Below, one piece after another: positions 51,506 to 59,757 of a stretch of DNA of 64,000 bases; position 1 is the first letter of the stretch; each line of letters opens with the position of its first letter. The stretch spans positions 62,001-126,000 of the forward strand of contig NZ_JANZYO010000001.1 of NCBI RefSeq assembly GCF_025506335.1. Reading direction: 5' to 3'. The position numbers were made by a program, and so were the translations under genes. This DNA is from Mumia quercus (lineage in GTDB: Bacteria > Actinomycetota > Actinomycetes > Propionibacteriales > Nocardioidaceae). Below the pieces are notes generated by a model. That model saw nothing but the letters and a program-made list of their open reading frames with translations, was not told the origin of the DNA and did not search any database.

Positions 51506-51945
51506 GGCCGGACGTCGATCGTGGCGATCGTCCCCCCGACCTCGTGCGACTCCAGCGAGACGCTCCCCGGGACGTCGACCTCGAACGTGAACGACTGCGT
51601 GCCCGCCTCGACCTCGAAGGTCTCCTCGGGCTCGGCGTGCAGGTGGAGCTCGTCCTCGGTGTCGGAGGTGACGTCCACCGTGATCGTCTCGCCGACCTTC
51701 GCCTCGTGCGCCTCGCCGAGCGGGCGCACCTGGCCCTTGGCGATGCTGACGACGATGACGAGCCCTTCGGCGTCGATCGTGGGCGTGGCGGAGGGCGGCG
51801 GGGTGTCGGCGGTCGTCGACGGCGCAGGGGTGGAAGGCTCCACCTCGGCAGCGTTCGTGACGTCGGTGGCCGGGTCCTGCGCACAGCCGGTGAGCGCGAG
51901 CAACCCGATGATGGCGAGGGCGGCGAGCGTACGGGGCGGGGTCAT
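51502..51945 (-). CDS. Cupredoxin-like lipoprotein
   Basis: A 147-residue lipoprotein. The signal ends at LALTGC (Cys about residue 21), then a Pro/Thr/Ser tether of about 35 residues. The C-terminal 90 residues, GLVIVVSIAKGQVRPLGEAHEAKVGETITVDVTSDTEDELHLHAEPEETFEVEAGTQSFTFEVDVPGSVSLESHEVGGTIATIDV, follow the cupredoxin strand order. HLHAEP and SLESHE are the usual metal-side positions, though no Cys/Met ligand set is complete. It is coupled on both sides by ATGA overlaps. It is possibly a copper-handling or assembly factor. Confidence 0.65.
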   Translation of the reverse strand: MTPPRTLAALAIIGLLALTGCAQDPATDVTNAAEVEPSTPAPSTTADTPPPSATPTIDAEGLVIVVSIAKGQVRPLGEAHEAKVGETITVDVTSDTEDELHLHAEPEETFEVEAGTQSFTFEVDVPGSVSLESHEVGGTIATIDVRP

Positions 51946-52157
51946 CGGTCGTCCTCCTGGACGGTCGGATCGGTGGTGGCGTCGCGGACCCCGCTCTCGT
52001 CGGCGGTCTGCTCGGCGAGCTCGCGTGCCTCGGCCATCCTGTCGCGCTTGGCGATCACGAGGACCACCACCGTGATCGCGATCGCCGGGACGAACGCCGG
52101 GATCGTGAGCAGCAACGGGTGGTGCGCGAGGAGCACCAGGTCAGGAGACATCGTCAC
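51942..52157 (-). CDS. Small single-helix membrane protein
   Basis: A 71-residue protein with one strongly hydrophobic segment (LLAHHPLLLTIPAFVPAIAITVVVLVIAKRD) and an acidic cytosolic tail (MAEARELAEQTADESGVRDATTD). The GTG start overlaps the stop of the large membrane gene (GTGA), and its stop overlaps the lipoprotein start (ATGA). It is probably a structural subunit of a membrane complex with its neighbours. I do not recognise the family. Confidence 0.7.
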   Translation of the reverse strand: MTMSPDLVLLAHHPLLLTIPAFVPAIAITVVVLVIAKRDRMAEARELAEQTADESGVRDATTDPTVQEDDR

Positions 52158-54004
52158 ACGAGGGCCGGCGGCCGGTCACCGGCGCGCCGGTCTGCCGGTG
52201 TGCTGCGCGGCGTGGCGCGGGCGACGCGGGCCACGCCCCACGCCAGCGCCCAGATCAGCAGCAGCGAGCAGATCGCCACGACGGTGCAGCCGGCGTTCCA
52301 CAGCCACGTGGGATGGTCGGCGTTCTTCTCGCGCTGGAGGATCGAGGTCTCCGGCACGAAGTCGCGGGTGAACGTCGCCGGCGCGGCCAGCTCGTCGGCG
52401 CCGATCGCCGGGTCGGCAGGCATCCAGATCGGGACGGCCGCGAGGATCCGGTCGTCCGCGACCCGGATCAACGTCTTCCAGCTGCCGTGGACCGGGATCG
52501 GTCGCGTCGTCTCCCAGACCCCTGGTGACGTCTCGCGCAGCCGGTCGACGACCACTCCCTCGCCTCCGCCCTGCCACGCGGTGATCTGGACCCAGGTCGG
52601 GTCGTCGCTGGGCAGGTCGGCAGGGTCGAAGGTGACGCGAGCCTCGACCGTACGGGTGGCGGGGTCGGCGTCGACGTCGGTGAGGACGACCGTGGCGCTG
52701 GCGTCGGGGACGGTCGCGTACAGGCCGTTGCCGAGCGACACGGAGACGGCGACGACGCCCGCCACGACGACCGTGCGGCACACCGCCTTGCCGGGGATCT
52801 CGCCGGTCGTGAGCGCCGTCCCGAACAGCGCGCCGGCCATGCCGGCGAGGACGCCGACGGGCACCGACATCAGGAGACCCTCGCCCCACATGTCGGGCGT
52901 CCAGGGGAGGACGAACGCCGCCTGCACCCAGAGGCCCTCGAGGGCGAGCCCGACGGTCGAGAGCCCGAGGCCCGCCACGGCCCCGTACAGGAGAGGACGT
53001 CGGGCGAGCGGTCGGACCAGCGCCAGCAGCTCGACGACGACCGCGGTGCCGAGGTAGATCGGGAAGACGTTGTACGCCTCGCCCAGGACCGGGCCGACGA
53101 TGACCGCGGTGCCGATCCGTACGGCGAGGTAGAACAGCACGGCGAGGACCGCTCCCCATGCCCCGAGCACGCGCCGTGCGGCGACCAGGGCGAGGCCGGC
53201 TGCGGCCGCGATCATCATCGGGTGCAAGGGCTGCCGGAACTGCTGGATGCCGAAGTCGTACTCGACCTGGAAGACCGACAGCCCGACGAGGAGACCGCCG
53301 AACGCGGCGGTGTAGGAGATCCGTACCCGCAGCTCGCGCAGCGGCGCCCTCGTCTTGCCCTGGGCGAGGTCGCCCTCGCGCAGGAGCGTGAGGATGCCGA
53401 CGAGCGACAGCCCCGCGCCGCCGATGAGCATGAGGTGGGTGGGCCCCCACAGCGTGACGTCCTGGCCGAAGATGCGGTGCCAGACGTCGTCGAGCGGGAA
53501 GCCGATGAGCGCGTACAGGCCGGAGCCGGCGACCAGCAGGCCGCCGACCGGCGCGTGCCAGGTGCGGGTGATCTTCACCGCCGCCGGACCGGGGACCTCC
53601 CCGCGGGGCAGCACCATCGCCGTCGCGCCGGCGATGAAGGTGAGGAAGAGACCGACCAGGATGAAGTAGTGCGCGGGGTTGGCGAGCGGCCCCTCGTCCC
53701 GCCCGACGCCGGCGTGCAGGCTGACGTCCCAGATGAACCCGAGGAACGCGGTGAGCAGCGCGACCGCGAGCATCCCGCCGGGGACCGCCACCCATCCGGG
53801 GCGTCCGAGGCGCTGCTCGGCGTGGTCGCTGAGGCGCTGAAGCCATGCGATGCGTCCGGTGCGGTGCGCCCAGGCGACCCACAGGAGTGCGGCGAAGACG
53901 ACTGCGGACGCGACCGACATGCCGACGACCTGGTCGAGCGCGGCGCCACCGGCCGGCCGCTCCTCGACGGCGAGCGGGAGGGCGTACGAAGGGTGGGCGG
54001 CCAT
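52154..54004 (-). CDS. Large polytopic membrane protein with an extracytoplasmic Ig-like domain
   Basis: A 616-residue protein with about twelve to fourteen membrane helices: an N-terminal set (SVASAVVFAALLWVAWAHRTG), a central set and one C-terminal helix (WNAGCTVVAICSLLLIWALAWGVARVA). Conserved-looking loops include FLGFIWDVSLHAGVGRDEGPLANPAHYFI and PLDDVWHRIFGQDVTLWGPTHLMLIGGAG, with several membrane-edge His residues. About 110 residues before the last helix form a beta-rich domain (VEARVTFDPADLPSDDPTWVQITAWQGG). ATG 54004 was chosen; a start at 54040 would lie within the operator. It is the first gene of four coupled genes. Function is unknown. Confidence 0.75.
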   Translation of the reverse strand: MAAHPSYALPLAVEERPAGGAALDQVVGMSVASAVVFAALLWVAWAHRTGRIAWLQRLSDHAEQRLGRPGWVAVPGGMLAVALLTAFLGFIWDVSLHAGVGRDEGPLANPAHYFILVGLFLTFIAGATAMVLPRGEVPGPAAVKITRTWHAPVGGLLVAGSGLYALIGFPLDDVWHRIFGQDVTLWGPTHLMLIGGAGLSLVGILTLLREGDLAQGKTRAPLRELRVRISYTAAFGGLLVGLSVFQVEYDFGIQQFRQPLHPMMIAAAAGLALVAARRVLGAWGAVLAVLFYLAVRIGTAVIVGPVLGEAYNVFPIYLGTAVVVELLALVRPLARRPLLYGAVAGLGLSTVGLALEGLWVQAAFVLPWTPDMWGEGLLMSVPVGVLAGMAGALFGTALTTGEIPGKAVCRTVVVAGVVAVSVSLGNGLYATVPDASATVVLTDVDADPATRTVEARVTFDPADLPSDDPTWVQITAWQGGGEGVVVDRLRETSPGVWETTRPIPVHGSWKTLIRVADDRILAAVPIWMPADPAIGADELAAPATFTRDFVPETSILQREKNADHPTWLWNAGCTVVAICSLLLIWALAWGVARVARATPRSTPADRRAGDRPPALV

Positions 54005-54013
54005 GCGTCGGAG

Positions 54014-54039
54014 TGTGACATCGGCAATGTCACATGTCA
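54014..54039. promoter_or_regulatory. Operator-like inverted repeat before the membrane operon
   Basis: TGTGACAT (54014-54021) and ATGTCACA (54027-54034) are perfect 8-bp arms around CGGCA; a further ATGTCA follows at 54034-54039. It lies 10 bases upstream of the operon's first ATG, overlapping the likely promoter. Confidence 0.6.
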
Positions 54040-54067
54040 ACGGTCACGTACCTGAGCGAGGGCGGAG

Positions 54068-54133
54068 GTCTCTCGGGAGCGACTGGGAAGTCTCTCGCGG
54101 GCGACACCAGGGTCTCTCGCGGCGCCCTAGCAT
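54068..54133 (+). promoter_or_regulatory. Three 22-bp-spaced direct repeats and -10 box before the histidine kinase gene
   Basis: GTCTCTCG occurs at 54068-54075, 54090-54097 and 54112-54119, exactly 22 bp apart (two helical turns), each followed by a GC-rich similar stretch. A -10-like TAGCAT (54128-54133) sits 6 bases before the GTG start. The arrangement suits cooperative binding of the response regulator encoded downstream. Confidence 0.6.
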
Positions 54134-54139
54134 CGTCGT

Positions 54140-55306
54140 GTGGGGAAGACGAAGGTGAGCCCGCGCCAGACCGACGTGCTGCTGTGCGTCGGTGTGACGT
54201 TCGTGCTCGCCGTCGTCGTGACCTCGCAGGAAGGCCACGCCGGACACGTCAACCCGCTGGCGTACCTGTGGGCCGTCGGGCTCGGCCTGCTCATGCTGAT
54301 CCGGCGCAGCCACCCGGTCCTCGTGCTCGTGCTGACGACGCTCGGCTTCTTCAGCTACTACATGGCGGGCTTCCCGGCGATCGGGGTCGCGGTGCCCATC
54401 GCCGCCGCACTCTACTCGGCCGCGGAGATGGGCCACCTGCGTGCCGCGATCGTCACAGGCAGCCTCACGCTGGGCCTGTCCACCGCGTACCGGGTGGCGG
54501 TCGGGCAGAGCGTCTCGCTCGTCGTCGGGTACGAGCTGGTGACGCACGCGGCCCTGATCGCGGCGGCGATCGCCCTGGGCCACAGCGTCCGCGTCGGGCG
54601 GCGCCTGCGGCGACGGACCGAGCAGGTCTCGCGGCTCCTCGCCCGCCAGGGCGAGCAGGACCAGCTGGCCGAGCTGCGTGAGGAACGGATGCGGCTCGCC
54701 CGCGAGCTGCACGACTCCATCGGGCACTCGCTGTCGGTCGCCTCCCTCTACTCCGACGTCGCGCGCGAGGCACCCAGCGGCGAGCAGCGCGACGACGCCC
54801 TCGACCTCGTACGGTCGTCCATCACCGACGCCTCCGCCAGCCTGCGGCGTACGGTCGCGGTGCTGCGTGGAAGCGGGAGCTTCGACAGCGACGCCGGCCT
54901 CGAGCAGGTGGACCGCCTCGGGGTGGCGCCGACGGCGGCCGGGTACGACGTCGACGTGCAGGTCAGCCCGGTCGACGTCGCGCCGGAGGTCGGTGCCGCC
55001 GCGTTCCGGCTGGTGCAGGAGGCGATCACGAACACCTTGCGGCACTCGGACGGACGCAGGATCACCGTCCGCATCGGGCCCGGCGCGGCGGGTGAGCTGC
55101 GCGTCCGCGTCGCCGACGACGGGACGACGGCGGTGCCGCCGCAGATCCGTGCTGGCCACGGCCTGAGCGGGATGCGCGAGCGTGTCACCGACCTCGGCGG
55201 GACCCTCGAGGTCGACGCGGGACCCGGCGGCTGGGTCGTGGAGGCGGCGATCCCGAGCGCGCCCGCGGCGAGCGGGCGCACGACGACGACCGGGAGCGCC
55301 ACGTGA
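54140..55306 (+). CDS. NarL-group sensor histidine kinase
   Basis: A 388-residue membrane kinase. Four to five helices occupy residues about 10-145 (DVLLCVGVTFVLAVVVTSQ, GLGLLMLIRRSHPVLVLVLTTLGFFSYY). A coiled segment (QVSRLLARQGEQDQLAELREE) leads to the HisKA_3 box RLARELHDSIGHSLSVASLYSDV with phospho-acceptor His191, and a HATPase domain (EAITNTLRHSDGRRITVRI, GHGLSGMRERVTDLGGTLEV). GTG 54140 fits a leaderless start; GTG 54155 is an alternative. It overlaps the response regulator start. The short extracellular loops suggest sensing within the membrane, for example envelope stress. Confidence 0.93.
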   Translation: MGKTKVSPRQTDVLLCVGVTFVLAVVVTSQEGHAGHVNPLAYLWAVGLGLLMLIRRSHPVLVLVLTTLGFFSYYMAGFPAIGVAVPIAAALYSAAEMGHLRAAIVTGSLTLGLSTAYRVAVGQSVSLVVGYELVTHAALIAAAIALGHSVRVGRRLRRRTEQVSRLLARQGEQDQLAELREERMRLARELHDSIGHSLSVASLYSDVAREAPSGEQRDDALDLVRSSITDASASLRRTVAVLRGSGSFDSDAGLEQVDRLGVAPTAAGYDVDVQVSPVDVAPEVGAAAFRLVQEAITNTLRHSDGRRITVRIGPGAAGELRVRVADDGTTAVPPQIRAGHGLSGMRERVTDLGGTLEVDAGPGGWVVEAAIPSAPAASGRTTTTGSAT

Positions 55307-55953
55307 TCCGGCTGGTGCTCGTGGACGACCAGGTCCTCCTGCGGCACGGGCTGCGCGCGATCATGCAGAACACCGACGACATCACCGTCGCCGGCGAGGC
55401 GAGCGACGGCCGCGAGGCCGTGCGGGTCGCGCGCGAGCTGCGTCCGGACGTCGTCCTCATGGACCTCCAGATGCCGGTGATGACGGGCGCCGAGGCGATC
55501 CGGGCGATGCGTGCCGACCCGCTCCTGGCCCAGACGCCCGTGCTGGTCCTCACGACGTTCGACGACGAGGACGACGTCGTCGAGGCCCTCGCCGCCGGCG
55601 CCAACGGCTACCTGCTCAAGGACATCGACGCCGACGAGCTCCGGCGGGCGGTCCGCAACGCCGCGGCCGGGCGCGCGCAGATCGCCCCGGGCGTGCTGCG
55701 CCAGCTGATGGACCGGGTCGCGCGGCTCCCGACCCGGCGCACCCGCGAGGAGAAGCTCGCCGGACTCACCGAGCGCGAGGTCGAGGTCCTCACCCAGGTC
55801 GGGCTCGGGCTGACGAACGAGGAGATCGGCAAGGCGCTGTTCCTCAGCCCGGAGACCGCACGCACGTACGTCAGCCGGCTCCTCACCAAGCTCGAGGCTC
55901 GCGACCGCGCGCACCTGGTCGTCCTCGCCCACCGGGCCGGTCTGGTGGACTGA
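55303..55953 (+). CDS. NarL/LuxR-type response regulator
   Basis: A 216-residue response regulator. The receiver domain has the acidic pair DD (8-9), phospho-acceptor Asp54 in DVVLMDLQMP, Thr in VLVLTTFDD and Lys in YLLKDI. The LuxR-type HTH is at about 150-205 (LTEREVEVLTQVGLGLTNEEIGKALFLSPETARTYVSRLLTKLEARDRAHLV). GTG 55303 overlaps the kinase stop (GTGA). It likely binds the GTCTCTCG repeats upstream of the operon and controls the MMPL gene 133 bases downstream. Confidence 0.95.
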   Translation: MIRLVLVDDQVLLRHGLRAIMQNTDDITVAGEASDGREAVRVARELRPDVVLMDLQMPVMTGAEAIRAMRADPLLAQTPVLVLTTFDDEDDVVEALAAGANGYLLKDIDADELRRAVRNAAAGRAQIAPGVLRQLMDRVARLPTRRTREEKLAGLTEREVEVLTQVGLGLTNEEIGKALFLSPETARTYVSRLLTKLEARDRAHLVVLAHRAGLVD

Positions 55954-56085
55954 CCCCGGCACGACCCCCAGCCCCGTACGCCCAGAGGCGACGCGGCTGC
56001 CGCTCCTGAGGGACTGTCCCGCTCCTTCGCCGTTCCTAGCGTGGTCTGGCGACGACCTGTCGTACGGAGCAGAGGAAGTGGACTC

Positions 56086-58230
56086 ATGGAGTGGATGGCA
56101 CGCGTCTGCCAGAGGGCGCGGTGGTTCGTGGTGGCCGGATGGGTGCTCGTCGTGGTGGCGCTGTCGGGGCTGTCCGGGACGTCCGGCGGAGAGACGAGCG
56201 ACGACTACGAGCTCCCCGGGTCGCCGAGCGACCGCGCCGTGCAGATCCTGAGCGCCGGCGGGTTCTCGTCCGACGCCGGGACGCAGGCGCAGCTCGTGCT
56301 GCAGCGCGACGCGGGCCTCGACGACCCCGCCGTGCGTACGCAGGTGGCGTCGATGGTCGACGACGTCGAGCAGCTCGTCCCGGACGCGAAGGTGGTCAGC
56401 CCGTTCTCCGAGGAGGGAGCCGCGCAGGTCTCCGCGGACAGGACGATCGGGTTCGTGGCAGTCGGCCTCGCGACCCAGGACGTCGAGGAGACGGCGCAGC
56501 TGCGCGAGGACCTGGAGGAGCTGCAGGCCTCGTACGCCTCCGACGACCTGACCGTGGAGGTCGGCGGCCTGTCGGCCGAGGAGGAGGCCGAGGGCGGCGC
56601 GCCGGCCGAGATGATCGGCCTGCTGGCGGCGATGGTGATCCTGCTGTTCGCCTTCGGATCGGTGTTCGCGATGGTCCTGCCGATCATCGTCGGGGTCGTC
56701 GGCGCGGCCAGCGGGGTCGCCCTGGTGGCCCTCGGCGCGCGCGTCGTGGACATGCCCAGCTTCGCGGCACCGGTCGCGGCGATGATCGCGATCGGGGTCG
56801 GCATCGACTACGCGCTGCTCGTCGTCACCCGCTACCGCGAGGCGCTCGCCGACGGCGCACCGCCGCGTCAGGCGGTGACGCTCGCCCAGACGACGGCCGG
56901 TCGGTCGGTGCTGTTCGCCGGCGTGACGGTGGTCATCGCGTCCCTCGGGCTCGTCCTGATGGACCTCAAGGTCATCACGGGTGTGGCGCTCGGCATCGCG
57001 GGCTCCGTGCTCGTCACCATGCTCGCCGCCGTCACCCTGCTGCCGGCGATGCTGACGATCACAGGGCGACGGATCGACCGTCTGTCCGTCCACCGGCGCC
57101 GGACCACCTCCGACGGTGGGAACCTCGCCCGCCGGTGGAGCGGCGTGGTGCAGCGGCGGCCGTGGCCCGCCGCGCTGGCCGCCATCGGGGTCCTCCTTCT
57201 CCTCACGCTGCCGGTCCTGGACATGCGGCTCGGGTTCTCCGACGCCGGCACCCGCCCGACGAGCGACACCGGCCGGCGGGCGTACGACCTCGTCGCCGAG
57301 GGCTTCGGTCCGGGCGTGAACGGTCCGCTCGTCGTCGCGACCTCCCTCGGCGACGGCGCCGGTCCGGAGGACGTCGAGAAGCTGGCCGAGGCGCTGGCGG
57401 CGGCGCCCGGTGTCGCGGCGACGACCCCGCCGGCGTTCTCCGACTCCGGCGACGTCGCGGTGCTCCAGGTGATCCCGACGACCGGTCCGCGCGACGAGGC
57501 GACCACCGACCTCGTGCACACGCTGCGCGACGACGTCGTGCCGTCGGCGGCCGGAGACGGGGTCGAGGTCGCGATCGGCGGTGCCACGGCGGCCGCGGTC
57601 GACTTCGCCGACTACACCGCAGAGCGGCTCCCGGTCTTCCTCACCGTCGTCCTCGGTGCTGCCCTCGTGCTGCTCGTGGTGGTCTTCCGGGGAGTGGCGG
57701 TCGCGGTGAAGGCGGTGCTCGTCAACCTCCTCTCGCTCGGCGCCGCGTTCGGTGCGGTGGTCGCGGTGTTCCAGTGGGGATGGGGCGTCGACCTCCTCGA
57801 CCTCGGGGGGAGCGCGCCGATCGAGGCGTGGGTGCCGATGATGCTGATCGCGATCGTGTTCGGGCTCTCGATGGACTACGAGGTGTTCCTGCTGTCGCGG
57901 GTGCGCGAGGAGTACGACCGTACGGGCGACAACGCGACCGCCGTCGCCGAAGGGCTCGCTCGTACGGCCCGGGTCATCTCGGCGGCGGCCGCGATCATGG
58001 TGTGCGTCTTCGGCAGCTTCGTGCTCGGGGCGAGCCGTGAGCTTCAGCTGTTCGGGTTCGGTCTGGCGTTCGCGATCTTCATCGACGCGACGCTGGTGCG
58101 CCTCGTCCTCGTCCCCGCGGTGATGGAGCTGCTCGGCGAGCGCAACTGGTGGCTGCCGCGGTGGCTGGACCGGGCGCTCCCGCACCTGACGATCGAGTCG
58201 TCGCGCGGCCCCCGGGGAGTCGGGCGATGA
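56086..58230 (+). CDS. MMPL/RND-family membrane transporter
   Basis: A 714-residue transporter with the MMPL layout: two repeats, each with one helix, an extracytoplasmic domain, then five helices (about twelve in all). Marks are FVVAGWVLVVVALSGLSG, VGIDYALLVVTRYREALADGAPPRQAVTLAQTTAGRSVLFAGVTVVIASLGL with the GxDYxLF-like sequence, and in the second repeat IVFGLSMDYEVFLLSRVREEYDRTGDNATAVAEGLARTARVISAAAAIMV. The SMDYE Asp-Tyr pair carries the proton. Such proteins export lipids or drugs. The adjacent two-component system probably controls it. Its stop overlaps the next gene (ATGA). Confidence 0.94.
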   Translation: MEWMARVCQRARWFVVAGWVLVVVALSGLSGTSGGETSDDYELPGSPSDRAVQILSAGGFSSDAGTQAQLVLQRDAGLDDPAVRTQVASMVDDVEQLVPDAKVVSPFSEEGAAQVSADRTIGFVAVGLATQDVEETAQLREDLEELQASYASDDLTVEVGGLSAEEEAEGGAPAEMIGLLAAMVILLFAFGSVFAMVLPIIVGVVGAASGVALVALGARVVDMPSFAAPVAAMIAIGVGIDYALLVVTRYREALADGAPPRQAVTLAQTTAGRSVLFAGVTVVIASLGLVLMDLKVITGVALGIAGSVLVTMLAAVTLLPAMLTITGRRIDRLSVHRRRTTSDGGNLARRWSGVVQRRPWPAALAAIGVLLLLTLPVLDMRLGFSDAGTRPTSDTGRRAYDLVAEGFGPGVNGPLVVATSLGDGAGPEDVEKLAEALAAAPGVAATTPPAFSDSGDVAVLQVIPTTGPRDEATTDLVHTLRDDVVPSAAGDGVEVAIGGATAAAVDFADYTAERLPVFLTVVLGAALVLLVVVFRGVAVAVKAVLVNLLSLGAAFGAVVAVFQWGWGVDLLDLGGSAPIEAWVPMMLIAIVFGLSMDYEVFLLSRVREEYDRTGDNATAVAEGLARTARVISAAAAIMVCVFGSFVLGASRELQLFGFGLAFAIFIDATLVRLVLVPAVMELLGERNWWLPRWLDRALPHLTIESSRGPRGVGR

Positions 58231-58694
58231 CCGCGCCCTCGCAGGACGTCCGGCGTCCGCTGCTCGGCTTGCCGGTGTGGGGGCTGCTCCTCCTGGCCGC
58301 GCTGGCGCTGCCCCGTGCCGTGGTGCACGACCTCGGCGTCGACGTCGGTCCGGTGGTCAACGCGGTGCTCGCGCTCGCCCCGCCGGCGGTGTGGGTGCTC
58401 GTCGCGCTCCGGGCGCGCGTCCCGTCGCCGGTCACGACGCTCGTCGTGGTCGGCGCGCTGTACGGGATCGGTCTCGGTGTCGAGCACAACCTCCTGTGGG
58501 ACGAGGTGTTCGAGGAGAGCCCGCGCCTCGGTGGGTCGTTCGAAGGCGACCTCTCGCCGGGGGCCGAGGAGACGGTGATGCGCGTGGTGACGTTCGCGAG
58601 CAGCGTCTTCACCGGCGCTCTGGTGGGGCTCGTCGCCGGGCTGGTGGCGACCCTCCTCCGTCGCGTCGGCGGGTCCGACGGTGCCCGCCGGTAG
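58227..58694 (+). CDS. Small membrane protein coupled to the MMPL transporter
   Basis: A 155-residue protein with about four membrane helices (LLGLPVWGLLLLAALALPRAV, VGPVVNAVLALAPPAVWVLVAL, TTLVVVGALYGIGLGVEHNLLW, VVTFASSVFTGALVGLVAGLVATLLRRV) and one loop (FEESPRLGGSFEGDLSPGAEE). Its ATG overlaps the MMPL stop (ATGA), so it is probably made with, and may assist, the transporter. I do not recognise the family. Confidence 0.75.
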   Translation: MTAPSQDVRRPLLGLPVWGLLLLAALALPRAVVHDLGVDVGPVVNAVLALAPPAVWVLVALRARVPSPVTTLVVVGALYGIGLGVEHNLLWDEVFEESPRLGGSFEGDLSPGAEETVMRVVTFASSVFTGALVGLVAGLVATLLRRVGGSDGARR

Positions 58695-58753
58695 GCTGAA
58701 GGGGCACATCCGGCGGCGGTGCCGTCGGTCGTACGACACGTGAGGACGTCCCG

Positions 58754-59143
58754 GTGTTCGGTGATGATTTCGGTGGGCTCGGTCAGCCAGGCGGCGGCAT
58801 GCCCGACATGTCCCAGCTGCTCGAGCAGGCCCAGAAGATGCAGGAGCAGCTGCTCGCCGCCAAGGAGGAGCTGAGCCGCGCCCGCGTCACCGGCCAGGCG
58901 GCGAGCGGTCTGGTGCAGGCCACGGTGACCGGCACCGGTGAGCTGGTCTCGGTCGAGATCAAGCCCGAAGCCGTCGATCCGGACGACGCCGAGCTCCTCG
59001 GTGACATGGTCGTCGCGGCGGTCCGCGACGCCACCGACCAGGCCGAGCAGCTCGCCGCCGAGAAGATGGGCCCGTTCGCGGGCGGGTTCGGTGGCGGTGA
59101 CGCCCTCGGCGGTGGCGGCGCGGCCGGCGCGCTCGGGTTCTGA
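58754..59143 (+). CDS. ybaB: YbaB/EbfC nucleoid-associated protein
   Basis: A 129-residue protein from GTG 58754. The core [86 protein letters not shown] is the YbaB fold (DNA-binding homodimer of tweezer shape). Glycine-rich tails at both ends ([12 protein letters not shown] and [17 protein letters not shown]) are usual in actinobacteria. It is followed after 4 bases by recR. The normal upstream neighbour dnaX is 14 kb away. Confidence 0.95.
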   Translation: MFGDDFGGLGQPGGGMPDMSQLLEQAQKMQEQLLAAKEELSRARVTGQAASGLVQATVTGTGELVSVEIKPEAVDPDDAELLGDMVVAAVRDATDQAEQLAAEKMGPFAGGFGGGDALGGGGAAGALGF

Positions 59144-59147
59144 CGGC

Positions 59148-59744
59148 ATGTACGAAGGGGTCGTCCAAGACCTGATCGACGAGCTCGGCCGCCTGCCGGG
59201 CATCGGTCCGAAGAGCGCCCAGCGCATCGCGTTCTACCTGCTCGACGCCGACCCGGTCGACGTACGCCGGTTCGCGGAGGTGCTGACCGAGGTCAAGGAC
59301 AAGGTGCGCTTCTGCGCGACCTGCGGCAACGTCGCCGAGTCGGAGACGTGCCGCATCTGCGCAGACCCGCGCCGTGACCCGTCGGTCCTGTGCGTCGTCG
59401 AGGAGTCCAAGGACGTCGTCGCGATCGAGCGGACGCGTGAGTTCCGCGGGCGCTACCACGTCCTCGGCGGGGCGATCTCGCCGATCGACGGCCGTGGTCC
59501 GGACGACCTGCGCATCAAGGAGCTCATGCAGCGCCTCTCGGACGGTGCGATCACGGAGATCATCCTCGCCACCGACCCCAACCTCGAGGGCGAGGCGACC
59601 GCGACCTACCTGACGCGCCTGCTCAAGCCGCTGGGGTTGCGCGTGACGCGCCTGGCCAGTGGACTACCCGTAGGCGGTGACCTCGAGTACGCCGACGAGG
59701 TCACGCTCGGGCGCGCCTTCGAGGGGCGTCGCTCGGTCGACTGA
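59148..59744 (+). CDS. recR: Recombination mediator protein RecR
   Basis: A 198-residue RecR of standard length. The helix-hairpin-helix is [20 protein letters not shown], the C4 zinc finger is [23 protein letters not shown], and the Toprim domain runs from [43 protein letters not shown] to [21 protein letters not shown], with the Walker-B-like C-terminal segment [29 protein letters not shown]. It loads RecA at gaps with RecO. The ATG is 4 bases after ybaB. Confidence 0.97.
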   Translation: MYEGVVQDLIDELGRLPGIGPKSAQRIAFYLLDADPVDVRRFAEVLTEVKDKVRFCATCGNVAESETCRICADPRRDPSVLCVVEESKDVVAIERTREFRGRYHVLGGAISPIDGRGPDDLRIKELMQRLSDGAITEIILATDPNLEGEATATYLTRLLKPLGLRVTRLASGLPVGGDLEYADEVTLGRAFEGRRSVD

Positions 59745-59757
59745 CGACGGGGGCAGG

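Noticed and set aside
54748-58185. 1145-codon open frame on the minus strand
   Set aside because: It lies antisense to the kinase, regulator and MMPL genes, has Arg/His/Asp-rich shadow composition typical of GC-rich DNA, and shows no domain.
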